Source: Actinoplanes lutulentus
GTDB lineage: Bacteria; Actinomycetota; Actinomycetes; Mycobacteriales; Micromonosporaceae
Direction of reading: 5' to 3'
DNA: 64,000 nt
Assembly: GCF_003259845.1 (NCBI RefSeq)
Contig: NZ_QLMJ01000010.1
Location: forward strand, 62,001-126,000
How positions within the stretch are numbered: position 1 is the stretch's first letter; each line of letters starts with the position of its first letter. Shown piece after piece: positions 28,217 through 37,045 of this stretch. Under the pieces are notes generated by a model, which saw only the letters and a list, made by a program, of their open reading frames with translations, did not search any database and had not been told where the DNA came from. A program made the translations under genes and the position numbers.

Positions 28217-28891
28217 GTGACGACCTCAGCCCCGTTCCGGATGAAGCCTGCCGACCTCGGCAAGCCGCGACTGCGCGGCCGGTTGCATCAGTACGCGTTC
28301 TTCGTCGCCCTGGTCTGCGGCATCGTGCTCTGCTCGATCGCACTCACCCGACCGGGGATCGGCCCGTTCATCAGCTGCTTGATCTACAGCATCACGGTCT
28401 GCGGCCTCTTCGGCACCAGCGCGCTGTACCACCGGAGGGTCTGGAGCGAACGCGGCTACCAGATCATGCGGCGGATGGATCACTCGATGATCTTCATCTT
28501 CATCGCCGGCACGTACACGCCGTTCTGCGTGCTGCTCCTGAACGACACCAAGGCCACCTGGATGCTCAGCCTGGTCTGGATAGGCGCCCTGGGTGGCGTC
28601 GCCCTCAAGGTGATCTGGCCGCACGTGCCGCGCTGGGTGGGCGCTCCGCTGTACGTGGCGCTCGGCTGGGTCGCGGTCGCCATCATCCCGGACGTCCTGC
28701 ACGTCAGCGTGACCTGCCTGGTCCTGATGATCGTCGGCGGCGCGATCTACACGATCGGCGCGGTCTTCTACGCGCTGCGCCGGCCCAACCCGTGGCCGAC
28801 CGTCTTCGGCCATCACGAGTTCTTCCACGCCTGCACGCTGGTCGCGGCCATCTGCCATCACATCGCGATCTATTTCGCGCTATACGCGTAA
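28217..28891 (+). CDS. Haemolysin III / TrhA family membrane protein
   Basis: A 224-residue seven-transmembrane protein of the HlyIII/PAQR-like family. Conserved metal-binding features are seen: GTSALYHR, RRMDHSMIFIFIAGTYTPF and the C-terminal FGHHEFFHACTLVAAICHHIAIY, whose histidines match the family zinc-site residues. Despite the name these are probably membrane hydrolases or lipid-homeostasis factors rather than toxins. The start is GTG 28217, with TAACCT seven bases upstream fitting a leaderless or very short leader. It stands alone and ends at a terminator. Confidence 0.88.
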   Translation: MTTSAPFRMKPADLGKPRLRGRLHQYAFFVALVCGIVLCSIALTRPGIGPFISCLIYSITVCGLFGTSALYHRRVWSERGYQIMRRMDHSMIFIFIAGTYTPFCVLLLNDTKATWMLSLVWIGALGGVALKVIWPHVPRWVGAPLYVALGWVAVAIIPDVLHVSVTCLVLMIVGGAIYTIGAVFYALRRPNPWPTVFGHHEFFHACTLVAAICHHIAIYFALYA

Positions 28892-28922
28892 AAGCCCGGG
28901 TCCAGTTCGGACCCGGGCTTTC
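28891..28922. terminator. Bidirectional terminator
   Basis: AAAGCCCGGGTCC / GGACCCGGGCTTT around an AGTTC loop. T runs exist on both sides, so it can stop the HlyIII gene and the convergent small membrane protein gene. Confidence 0.88.
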
Positions 28923-28930
28923 TAGCTAGA

Positions 28931-29212
28931 TCAGGAGTAGGCCGGGGGCGGCGGCGGGGGAACATCGTCGTTGCGACGGACCTCGCGGTACTCGCTGGTG
29001 TAACCGGCGCCGGCGACCGGCTGCTGCGTCCGGGTCACCACCGTGCGACGGCGGCTGCTCCAGAACCAGAGAGTGATGATCAGGCCGGCCAGGCCCGCCA
29101 CCATCAGAATCCAGCCGATCACGTTGATGTCCAGGCCACTGATGTCCGCCTCCACGGCGAACGCCAGGATCGCGCCCAGAGCCAACAGGAAAATGCTTGC
29201 GCCGATGCCCAT
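28931..29212 (-). CDS. Small two-helix membrane protein, DUF6458-like
   Basis: 93 residues from ATG 29212 (MGIGASIFLLALGAILAFAV), behind GAGGAGG. Two transmembrane helices (about 3-21 and 34-54) flank a short DISGLDINVIG loop, the arrangement of DUF6458 proteins, then come a basic stretch (SSRRRTVVTR) and a Pro-rich tail. Function unknown. The frame is open further upstream to 29578, but that part is antisense to the neighbouring phosphatase gene and is not conserved-looking. Confidence 0.8.
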   Translation of the reverse strand: MGIGASIFLLALGAILAFAVEADISGLDINVIGWILMVAGLAGLIITLWFWSSRRRTVVTRTQQPVAGAGYTSEYREVRRNDDVPPPPPPAYS

Positions 29213-29327
29213 CTGACCCTCCTCGGGTGGTGTCCGCCCGGCCGGGCCCTCAGCGCTCGACCGTGATGAATGCGTCGATCGACCGTTTACCCGCCCGCTT
29301 GAAATTCCAATCAGGCAAGCTGTTCCC

Positions 29328-29846
29328 ATGACCTTGCGAACGCTCATCCTGTTGCGCCACTCCAAGGCCGAGACGCCCGGCGACCTCGTCGACTTCGACC
29401 GTTCGCTCACTGAGCGGGGTGAGTCCGACGCGGACGCGGCTGGTGCGTGGCTCGCGGACGCGCGGCTGCACCCTGATTTTGTGCTCTGCTCACCGGCCCG
29501 GCGCACCCGGCAGACCTGGCAGACGGCTGCGATCGCGATGGCACAGGGCGAGAACGGGCAGGTTTCACCCGAGGTCATCTACGACGAGGGTTTGTACCTC
29601 GGTGGGCGTACCGAAGTCTTTGATCTTCTTCGTCGGGTTCCGGAGACCGTGCGGACGGTTCTGCTGGTCGGGCACAATCCGACGGTGTCCGAAGTGTCCG
29701 CGCTGCTGCTGCCGGACGACCAGTTCACCGGCACGGTTGTCGAAATGAAGACCTCCGGCCTCGCCGTGCACAGCGGCGAGAAGCCGTGGTCGGAGACCCA
29801 GCCCGGGGCGATGCGCCTGGCACGCCAGCACACCGCCCGGGGCTGA
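29328..29846 (+). CDS. SixA-like histidine phosphatase
   Basis: A 172-residue phosphoglycerate-mutase-fold protein. The catalytic RHSKAE is at 10-15 (the phospho-acceptor His11 is part of the RHG-type motif), with SPARRTRQTW carrying the second Arg and VGHNPTVS the second catalytic His. This short architecture matches SixA phosphohistidine phosphatases, which dephosphorylate histidine-phosphorylated proteins. The substrate is unknown. It is not in an obvious operon; its downstream neighbour is convergent, 7 bp away. Confidence 0.88.
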   Translation: MTLRTLILLRHSKAETPGDLVDFDRSLTERGESDADAAGAWLADARLHPDFVLCSPARRTRQTWQTAAIAMAQGENGQVSPEVIYDEGLYLGGRTEVFDLLRRVPETVRTVLLVGHNPTVSEVSALLLPDDQFTGTVVEMKTSGLAVHSGEKPWSETQPGAMRLARQHTARG

Positions 29847-29853
29847 GAACCAA

Positions 29854-32062
29854 CTACTTGCGGTACCAGGTACGGATCGACGTGTAGGTGACGTTGCCGA
29901 GCTTGTCGTAAGCGCGTACCCGTACCTTCATGGTCTTTTTCTGGTTTTTGGTGTTGACACTGAGGACATAGCCGGATTTGACATCTTTGGCGACGACCTT
30001 GCCGTTGATGATCAGCTCGACCCGCGCGATGCCGGACGTGTCGGTGGCCGCGACGTAGACCTTGACCGTGCCCTTGACCTTGGCCTTGTTCTTCGGGGCC
30101 TTGGTGATCTTCACGGTCGGCGCCTTGTTATCGGCGATCACCGTGCGGGTGTAGGTCCGGGAGTTGCCGAGCTTGTCGGTCAGCTTCCAGGTCAGCTTGA
30201 CGTTTCCGCTGGCCTTGCCGGTCGCGACCGTCCGCGAGGTGCCCGTGCCGAGGTACTTGCCGTTCGCCCACAGCTCGGTCTTGGCGACCCCGCTCACGTC
30301 CTTCGCTCCGCTGAGCGAGCTGGTGAAGGTGCCACGGACCTTGGCGTTGGCGGCCGGGCTGATCGACGTCACGGTCGGGCCTTCGTTGTCCGCCACGACG
30401 GTCCGGGTGAACCGGGTGATGTTGCCGGACGAGTCGGCCGCCTCGACCACGAGCTGGCCGCGGTTGGGCGCGACGCTCGCCGTCCAGTCGCCGGAGACCT
30501 TCTTCATCGCCACGCCGTTGACCGTGGCGGAGGCGACGTCCGCCGCACCGCGGAACACCACCTTGGCCACGCCCCGGATGTGAGCGTTGGCTACCGGGGA
30601 GACGATGCTGCCCGCCGGACCGACCGTGTCGACCTTGACGACCGTGGTGGCCTCGTCGGTCTTGCCCGCGAAGTCGGTCACCCGGAACGACACCGCGAGG
30701 TCGCCGGAGAAGCCGGCCGGCGGCGTGAACCGCAGTTTCTCCCACGGGTTCCGGATGGTCGTCGTCTTGCCGGCGACCGTCATCTCGACGAGCGCGAAAC
30801 CGTAGTCGTCGGTGACCGCCGGCTGCACGTCGATCGGCTTCGCGATCAGCTGGCCGGCGGTGAGGCCGGTCGCGGTGATCTCCGGGTCGGCAATGTCGTT
30901 GCCGGCCACCTGGTGAACGGCCTTGCCGGCGTTCAGAACCGGAAGCCGCTCCGGGGGTGGAGGTGGTCCCGACGATCGCCTCGCGCACCTCGTCGGCGGT
31001 CGCTCCGGGTTTCGACGAGAGGGCCAGCGCGGCGGTGCCGGCCACCACGGCGGTGGCGCCCTCCACACCGTTGAGGTACGTCTTGTCGCCCTTGTGGTTC
31101 GTCGCCGGCGCGCCCTCGGCCGCGGCGACGTCGATCCAGCGATCCCACCCGGACTCGTAGTTGCTACGTCCGGTGGTCCGGCCGGCCGTGTCGACGGCGC
31201 TGACCGCCAGCACCGGCTCGATGGCCGCCGGGTAGGCGGGCGAGCCGTTGTACGCGTACTTGCCGGCTGACGCGACGAAAAGCACGTCCTTGTTCAGCGC
31301 GTACTGGACCGCCTCGGCGATCAGCTGGCGGTTCGACGAGATCGAGGCAGACGTCGTGATGACCTGGGCACCGTTGTCGGCGGCCCAGACGATGCCGGCC
31401 GCGAGCGCCGCGGAGAATCCGAGGACCGAGCCCCCGTTCTGGTGAGCGATCTTCACCGGCATGATCCGGCAGCTGGGGCAGATACCCGAGTCGCCGGCGA
31501 TGATGCCGGCCGTCATCGTCCCGTACCCGTCTTTGTCCGAGCTGTCTGTGCCCATGTCCGGGTATTCGGGAAGCATGACGAACGGCAGCCTCGTGGCGTC
31601 GACACCGGGGACCAACCGGCTCGGCGGCAGATCACTGTTCGGCGTGACACCGGTGTCCAGGACCGCCACGGTCACCGGCTCGCTCCCGGATTTGCCCCGC
31701 GGCAACTGCACGGTCTGCAGCTCACGGCCGGTCAGCGGCGCCTGTTCCGAGGTGTGCAAGTCGAGAATCAGCTCGGGCTGCACGTACCGGAAGTGCTCCG
31801 GCACTGCTGCGTCCAGCTTGTTCCTGAGCGCGTATTAGTCATCGTATTCAAGGCCGGCACGGACGGCGTTCAGTCCGGGAATCCACTCGGTACCCCCGTG
31901 GAGCGTGAAGCCCAGGCTCTTGAGGAGTTTGTCCGGTTCAGCGCCCGGGTTGAGGCCGATGGTGAAAGGCAGCGCCGACAACGCCGCGGCCGCCGGCGTG
32001 GACACTGTGGTAATCGCGCCGGCCACTAGGACGGCAGCAAGACCTAACGAAATCGCACGCAA
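29854..32062 (-). pseudogene. Degenerate secreted subtilase (S8), interrupted by a stop and a frameshift
   Basis: Three pieces of one gene. TTG 32062 begins a signal peptide (MRAISLGLAAVLVAGAITTV...) and pro-region ending in TAA at 31835-31837. The same frame continues from that stop into a subtilisin domain (VAVLDTGV, DGYGTMTAGIIAG, VEGATAVVAGTAAL). At the G5 run 30953-30957 the frame shifts by one base; removing one base joins TSTP to ERLPVLNAGK and the rest reads through Ig-like domains to 29854 (about 735 codons if repaired). Active-site His is Tyr, the oxyanion Asn is Lys (SAGK) and the catalytic Ser is Glu; only Asp is kept. So the protease fold was inactive even before the breaks. Sequencing error could explain the homopolymer, less easily the TAA. 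Confidence 0.8.
29866..30201 (-). repeat. 336-bp direct repeat, copy 1
   Basis: 3' end of the subtilase pseudogene. It aligns without gaps to 32123-32458 at an offset of 2,257 bp with about 27 mismatches by my count, including an identical core of about 55 bp. It encodes the last Ig-like module. Confidence 0.9.
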
Positions 32063-32113
32063 TGATTGGCCCCCGTAGCCATAGACATCAGCGTTCGATC
32101 ATATAGATGTATG

Positions 32114-33301
32114 TCATCGGCGCCAGGTACGGGTCGTCGTGTACGTGACGTTGCCGAGCTTGTCGTATGCGCGTACCCGTACCTTCATGGTCTTTTTCTG
32201 GTTTTTGGTGTTGACACTGAGGAAATAGCCGGACTTGACGTCCTTGGCCACGACCTTGCCGTTGATGATCAGCTCGACTCGCGCGATGCCGGAGCTGTCG
32301 GTGGCTTTGACGTAGACCTTGACCGTGCCCTTGACCTTGGCCTTGTTCTTCGGAGCCTTGGTGATCTTTACGGTCGGCGCCTTGTTGTCGGCGACCACGG
32401 TCCGCGTGTAGGTGCGGGAGTTGCCGAGCTCGTCGAAGAGCTTCCAGGTCAGCTTGACCGCGCCGTTCTTCTTGCCGGTCTTGACCTTGCCGGAGTACGG
32501 CGCTTTCTGATCCATGCCGATGTACTTGCCGTCCGCCCAGAGCTCGGTCCACGCCACCCGGGAGAGGTCCTTCACTCCGGTCAGCGTGGTGGTGAAAGTG
32601 CCGCGGACCCGGGTGTTCTGCTTCGGGTTGACCGTGCCCGTCGGGCCGGTGTTGTCCGCGATCACGTTCCACGAGCGGCTGGTCGAGTTCCCCAGCTCGT
32701 CGCTCACCTTCCAGGTCAGCTTGAGGTTTCCGGAGTACGTGCCGGGGCGCACCAGGACGGAGAAACCGGCCTGGTTGTAAGGCGGCTCCGGATTGTCCGA
32801 GCCGTAGTACTTGCCGTTCACCCAGAGCTCCGCCTTGACCACCGGGCCGTCGTCGTAGACCTTGCTCGCCCAGGCACGGAAGTCGCCCCGGATCCGCTCA
32901 CCGGCGGCGGGGGAGAACGGAGCGTCGAACCCGGGACCGTCGTCGTCGACCAGGATGTAGCTGCGGAACGCGGCAGCGTTCCCCTCCTCGTCGTACGCGA
33001 CACCGAAGAAGCCCCGCGTCGTCGCGGTGACCGGCACGGTCGCGGACCAGTCCAGGGTGCCCGGCACCTTACTCATGACGACGTCGTTGACCGACGCGGA
33101 GACGACGTCAGCCGAACCGCGGACGACCACCGTGATCGGGCCGCTGCGGACCCGCTTGTACCAATCCGGTGAGACGACCTCGGCGGTCGGCACGGCCGTA
33201 ACGGCATCGATTTTCGTCCGCGAAGTCTCCGCGGCGGCCGCCGGAGCGGCGAACGCTCCGGCGAGCAGGCTGGTGACAAGAGCAAAAGTCAGAACGCGCA
33301 C
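32114..33301 (-). CDS. Secreted Ig-like repeat protein, paralogue of the subtilase tail
   Basis: 395 residues from GTG 33301 (VRVLTFALVTSLLAGAFAAPAAAAETS), a clear Sec signal peptide with cleavage after APAAAA. The mature protein is a string of about four Ig-like beta domains (bacterial Ig / chitobiase-tail type) with repeats such as VKAELWVNGKYYG, RVAWTELWADGKYIG and ARVELIINGKVVAK. No catalytic domain is present. The last module is nearly identical to that of the neighbouring subtilase pseudogene, and the GGGGGCCA leader before the start is shared too. The protein is probably an extracellular binding or adhesive factor. Confidence 0.8.
   Translation of the reverse strand: MRVLTFALVTSLLAGAFAAPAAAAETSRTKIDAVTAVPTAEVVSPDWYKRVRSGPITVVVRGSADVVSASVNDVVMSKVPGTLDWSATVPVTATTRGFFGVAYDEEGNAAAFRSYILVDDDGPGFDAPFSPAAGERIRGDFRAWASKVYDDGPVVKAELWVNGKYYGSDNPEPPYNQAGFSVLVRPGTYSGNLKLTWKVSDELGNSTSRSWNVIADNTGPTGTVNPKQNTRVRGTFTTTLTGVKDLSRVAWTELWADGKYIGMDQKAPYSGKVKTGKKNGAVKLTWKLFDELGNSRTYTRTVVADNKAPTVKITKAPKNKAKVKGTVKVYVKATDSSGIARVELIINGKVVAKDVKSGYFLSVNTKNQKKTMKVRVRAYDKLGNVTYTTTRTWRR
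32123..32458 (-). repeat. 336-bp direct repeat, copy 2
   Basis: 3' end of the 32114 gene, partner of 29866-30201. The upstream parts of the two genes are far less similar, so the C-terminal module was duplicated or homogenised separately. Confidence 0.9.
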
Positions 33302-33397
33302 CGATGGCCCCCGTTGCCATGTGTCCACACAAGATTGACTCGGGAGCATATCGAAGATCATTTCTGATACCAAGTGGCGAAAAGTTCCGGGGAACAA

Positions 33398-33440
33398 CGA
33401 AGGCCGGCGGACGCCATTGTCCGCCGGCCTTCGTCTTTTT
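33398..33440. terminator. Strong terminator between the Ig-like and acyl-CoA dehydrogenase genes
   Basis: A perfect 15-bp stem CGAAGGCCGGCGGAC / GTCCGCCGGCCTTCG with a six-base loop. TCTTTTT follows on the + strand and TTGTT on the minus strand; it closes the minus-strand dehydrogenase gene. Confidence 0.85.
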
Positions 33441-33474
33441 CAGGAGAGTGGGAAAAGCTTGTGCACCGCGAGGA

Positions 33475-35331
33475 TCAGAAAGCGTCCTCGGGCAGATCCA
33501 TCACATCGAGGTTCGTGTTCTCGATGATGCGACGGTCGGAGCCGATCCGGGGCAGGATCTCGCGGACGAAGAAGCGAGCCGCCGCCACCTTGCCGGTGTA
33601 GAACGACTTGTCCGCCTCGGACAGTTCGGTGTTCAGCGCGTTCAGCGCCACCTCGGCCTGGCGCAGCAGCAGCCACGCGAGGACAACGTCACCGAGTGCC
33701 AGCAGGATCCGGCGCGAGCTCAGGCCGATCTTGTAGAGCTCGCGAGCCTCGCCGCCCTGTACTTCCTGGAGCCAGCCCAGCGTGATGCCCAGGATCTGCT
33801 GCATCTCGCCGAGCGCCTTGCCGAGGGCCAGCCGCTCGTCCTTGAGCTGACCGTTGCCGGCCTCGCTCTCGACGAAGCCCTGGATCTCCGCGGCGATGGT
33901 GCCGAGCGCCCGGCCGTTGTCCTTGACGATCTTGCGGAAGATCAGGTCGAGGCTCTGGATCGCGGTCGTGCCCTCGTACAGGGTGTCGATCTTCGCGTCC
34001 CGGACGTACTGCTCCAGCGGGTAGTCCTGCAGGAAGCCGGAACCACCGAAGGTCTGCAGCGACTCGTGACCGAGCAGTTCGTACGCCCGCTCGGAGCCGA
34101 CGCCCTTGACCAGCGGGAGCAGGAAGTCGTTGATCTTGTTCGCGATCTTCGCGGCCTTCTCGTCGCCGGCCGCGGTCGCGATGGCAACCTTGTCCTGCCA
34201 GGTCGCGGTGTAGATGACCAGGGCACGCAGACCCTCGGCGTACGACTTCTGCAGCAGCAGCGAGCGGCGTACGTCCGGGTGGTGGGTGATGGTGACGCGC
34301 GGCGCGGCCTTGTCGGTGTTCTGCACCAGGTCGGCGCCCTGTACGCGATTCTTCGCGTACTCCAGCGCGTTCAGGTAACCGGTCGACAGGGTGGCGATGG
34401 CCTTCGTGCCGACCATCATCCGGGCGTTCTCGATGATCATGAACATCTGCCGGATGCCCTGGTGCACCTCGCCGAGCAGCCAGCCCTTGGCCGGGGTGCC
34501 GTGCTCACCGAAGGTCATCTCGCACGTGTTGGAGACCTTGAGGCCCATCTTGTGCTCGACGTTCGTGGCGTAGACGCCGTTGCGCTCGCCCAGCTCGCCG
34601 GTCTCCGCGTCGAAGTGGTACTTCGGCACGATGAACAGCGACAGGCCCTTGGTGCCGGGGCCACCCTCGCCCTCGACGCCCACCGGGCGGGCGAGAACGT
34701 AGTGGATGATGTTGTCGGTGAGGTCGTGCTCACCCGAGGTGATGAAGCGCTTCACGCCCTCGATGTGCCACGAGCCGTCGGCCTGCGGGATGGCCTTGGC
34801 CCGGCCGGCGCCGACGTCCGAACCGGCGTCCGGCTCGGTCAGCACCATCGTCGAGCCCCACTGCTTCTCCACGAAGAGCTTGGCCCACTGCTTCTGCTCC
34901 TCGGTGCCCTCGGTCCACGCGACGTTGGCGAAGGACGGGCCGGACGAGTACATCCAGATCGGGGCGTTCGCACCGAGGATCTGCTCGGCGACGGCCCACA
35001 CGAGACTGCGGGGCGCGGGCGTGCCACCGAGACCGGTCGGCAGGTCCAGCCGCCAGAACTCGGACGCCATGAACGTCTCGTACGACTTCTTGAACGACTC
35101 CGGCAGCGGCGCGGTGTTCGTCGCCGGGTCGAAGACCGGCGGGTTGCGATCCGCGTCGGTGTAACTGGCAGCGAGGTCCTCCCGGGCCAGCCGGTCCACC
35201 TCGGCGAGCACGTCGCGGGCGCTCTCCAGGTCGAATTCGTCGAACGGCGCCTGGCCGAGCGACTTTTCCGCTCCGAAGACCTCGAACAGGTTGAACTGGA
35301 GGTCCCGAAGGTTGCTCTTGTAGTGCGTCAT
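33475..35331 (-). CDS. Acyl-CoA dehydrogenase, FadE5-like
   Basis: A 618-residue flavoprotein for the first step of fatty-acid beta-oxidation. Residues 1-70 form the extra N-terminal region of large FadE/DmdC-type enzymes; the core (about 70-460) has the FAD-binding [12 protein letters not shown] and [12 protein letters not shown], substrate-loop sequence and the C-terminal signature [41 protein letters not shown]. The last 150 residues are the helical C-terminal extension of this subgroup. Length and architecture resemble mycobacterial FadE5, a broad-chain-length enzyme. Electrons leave through EtfAB to EtfD, whose gene at 47090-49240 carries a matching operator. It is monocistronic. Confidence 0.9.
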   Translation of the reverse strand: MTHYKSNLRDLQFNLFEVFGAEKSLGQAPFDEFDLESARDVLAEVDRLAREDLAASYTDADRNPPVFDPATNTAPLPESFKKSYETFMASEFWRLDLPTGLGGTPAPRSLVWAVAEQILGANAPIWMYSSGPSFANVAWTEGTEEQKQWAKLFVEKQWGSTMVLTEPDAGSDVGAGRAKAIPQADGSWHIEGVKRFITSGEHDLTDNIIHYVLARPVGVEGEGGPGTKGLSLFIVPKYHFDAETGELGERNGVYATNVEHKMGLKVSNTCEMTFGEHGTPAKGWLLGEVHQGIRQMFMIIENARMMVGTKAIATLSTGYLNALEYAKNRVQGADLVQNTDKAAPRVTITHHPDVRRSLLLQKSYAEGLRALVIYTATWQDKVAIATAAGDEKAAKIANKINDFLLPLVKGVGSERAYELLGHESLQTFGGSGFLQDYPLEQYVRDAKIDTLYEGTTAIQSLDLIFRKIVKDNGRALGTIAAEIQGFVESEAGNGQLKDERLALGKALGEMQQILGITLGWLQEVQGGEARELYKIGLSSRRILLALGDVVLAWLLLRQAEVALNALNTELSEADKSFYTGKVAAARFFVREILPRIGSDRRIIENTNLDVMDLPEDAF

Positions 35332-35361
35332 CGTGCTTGGCCCCGCTCTCCTGGACGCGAG

Positions 35362-35399
35362 TTACCCGTCAGTAACCCCACTGTATTACCCATCGGTAG
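35362..35399 (-). promoter_or_regulatory. Tandem TTACCC palindromic operators upstream of the acyl-CoA dehydrogenase
   Basis: TTACCCGTCAGTAA (35362-35375) and TTACCCATCGGTAG (35386-35399) lie 31 and 55 bp upstream of the start, 24 bp apart. Both are TTAC-N6-GTAR palindromes as bound by TetR-family repressors, and the first shares TTACCC-N3-AGTAA with 49280-49293. Confidence 0.6.
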
Positions 35400-35615
35400 C
35401 CAGCGACAACCCGGGCAGGGTTTCGGGTCAGACCCACCGGGTAGGGGAGCCTGTCCGCCGGTTCGTGGGACAAACGTCGCCGATCGGGTGGCTTACCTGA
35501 CCACCGTTCGGCCATTTGCGGACTTCGACCCTCAGAACCACGTATCGCTCGCCGATGAGGTTCGTTTCTCCGGATAGACAGCGAAGAACGTTTCGCCGAC
35601 ACCCAGGGGGACGCG

Positions 35616-35771
35616 ATGTTCGCCACGATCAAGAACCTGATCCCGGAGCCGCGCCAGGCCAGCCAGCCCCGCAATTACGTCGGACGGCATCGCCAGCCCG
35701 AGACGGCCCCACCAGCTCCGGCGCCGACCTCCCCGGCAGCGCCGGAGCCTGACGAGACCACGGCGGCCTAA
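35616..35771 (+). CDS. Small protein with Pro/Ala-rich tail (51 aa)
   Basis: ATG 35616 to TAA 35769-35771, six bases after an AGGGGG ribosome site. It reads MFATIKNLIPEPRQASQPRN, then a basic YVGRHRQ and a Pro/Ala/Thr/Glu-rich tail. Its third-position GC bias fits coding sequence, and it sits in a gap between divergent and convergent neighbours. The short amphipathic head could associate with membrane. No family is recognised. Confidence 0.5.
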   Translation: MFATIKNLIPEPRQASQPRNYVGRHRQPETAPPAPAPTSPAAPEPDETTAA

Positions 35772-35793
35772 GAGCCGGCTTTAAAAGAGCGGC

Positions 35794-36903
35794 CTAGGAG
35801 CCTGCGGCTCCGACTTCCCAACTCGGCACCGACACGGCAGCGTCGCCGTCCGGGCCCACATATTCCAGAAGAACCAGGGCGATGTCGTCCTCGAGCCGGC
35901 CGTAGACCCAGTCGACGAGCGCGGTTTCCAGCGACGCCAGGCCGTCCCCGACCGTGCCGTGCCCGAGCAGACGCCAGGCCCGGTCCGCAGTCGGGAAGAA
36001 CTCGCCCTCGCGGCGAGCTTCGCCGAGCCCGTCCGTGAAGAGCAGCAACCGGTCGCCGGGCTCCAGCCGCTCGACCCGTGCCTTGACCTCGGGCATGAAA
36101 CCGAGCGGCGGCGCCGGTGCCGGGGGCTCCAGTGGAATGACCTGGCCCCGGCGCAGCAGCAACGGCGCCGGATGTCCACAGTTCACGATGGTCAGGGTGC
36201 CGCCGCGCTCCTCGACGAGCGCGGCGGTCACGAAGTCCTCGTCGCCGACGCTCCGGGCCACCGCCCGGTCCAGGTCCGCAACGATCGACTTGAGATCGGG
36301 CCGTTCGTACGCGACATGCCGGTACGAGCCCAGCACGATGCTCGCCAGGCGAACCGCGTCCAAACCCTTGCCCCGGACGTCACCGATGATGATCCGGACC
36401 CCGTACGGCGTGTTCAGCGCTTCGTACAGGTCTCCGCCGATGTCCGCCGCAGCGGTGGCCGAGATGTAACGCCCAGCGACCGAGAGCGCTCCCACTTGTG
36501 GGCCGATCGGGCGCAGCACCGCTTGCTGGGCCACCGAGGCGAGCCGCAGCAACTCGGCGATCCGATCCGCCTGGCGCTCCCGGATGGTGGCGCCGGCCGC
36601 CGCGACACCGGTCGCGAGCATGATCCCCATCAGGTTGACCACACTGGCCATGCCCTGGCCGCCGGACGCGCCCACGAAGATCGCGCCGACCACCGTGGCC
36701 ACCACGCCGACACCGAGCACGAACTGCCACGCCGCGAAGACAGCGGCGAGGAACGGCACCGCCGCCAGCAGGCCCACGAACTCGGCGGAATCAGGGTCGG
36801 TGAGCTCCACGGCGGACACGACAGCGAGCATCACAATGGCCGCGCCGAGCCCGGCGCGGTTCCCTGGACTCATCGGGCGTCGGCCCGGCAGCAAAGTAGG
36901 CAT
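35794..36903 (-). CDS. Membrane-anchored SpoIIE-type PP2C phosphatase
   Basis: About 369 residues: three or four hydrophobic segments (about 15-95), a linker helix (RERQADRIAELLRLASVAQQ) and a SpoIIE/PP2C-like domain (about 130-360) with GGDLYEAL, IIIGDVRGKGLDAVRLA and LLLFTDGLGEAR, which carry the metal-binding aspartates. Such proteins dephosphorylate anti-anti-sigma factors in partner-switching systems, but no STAS or anti-sigma gene is nearby, so the target is unknown. ATG 36903 (MPTLLPG) follows GGCGGA; ATG 36921 is the alternative start. Confidence 0.82.
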   Translation of the reverse strand: MPTLLPGRRPMSPGNRAGLGAAIVMLAVVSAVELTDPDSAEFVGLLAAVPFLAAVFAAWQFVLGVGVVATVVGAIFVGASGGQGMASVVNLMGIMLATGVAAAGATIRERQADRIAELLRLASVAQQAVLRPIGPQVGALSVAGRYISATAAADIGGDLYEALNTPYGVRIIIGDVRGKGLDAVRLASIVLGSYRHVAYERPDLKSIVADLDRAVARSVGDEDFVTAALVEERGGTLTIVNCGHPAPLLLRRGQVIPLEPPAPAPPLGFMPEVKARVERLEPGDRLLLFTDGLGEARREGEFFPTADRAWRLLGHGTVGDGLASLETALVDWVYGRLEDDIALVLLEYVGPDGDAAVSVPSWEVGAAGS

Positions 36904-37045
36904 GGTTCCGCCGAACAGCATGCCCGATCGACGTGTCCTCAGGCATCATCTTGACCCCTAGGCTGAGGCGGTTCTGTCCACCCGTCAGTACCGGCGTCAT
37001 TCGGTCGGTCCAGGAAGAACCGGTCCTCGGTGACAGGATGTTGGT

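Noticed and set aside
30953-30957. Programmed frameshifting at the G5 run in the subtilase gene
   Set aside because: No slippery heptamer with downstream structure was recognised, and the gene also has an in-frame stop and a dead active site, so decay or a sequencing error is simpler.
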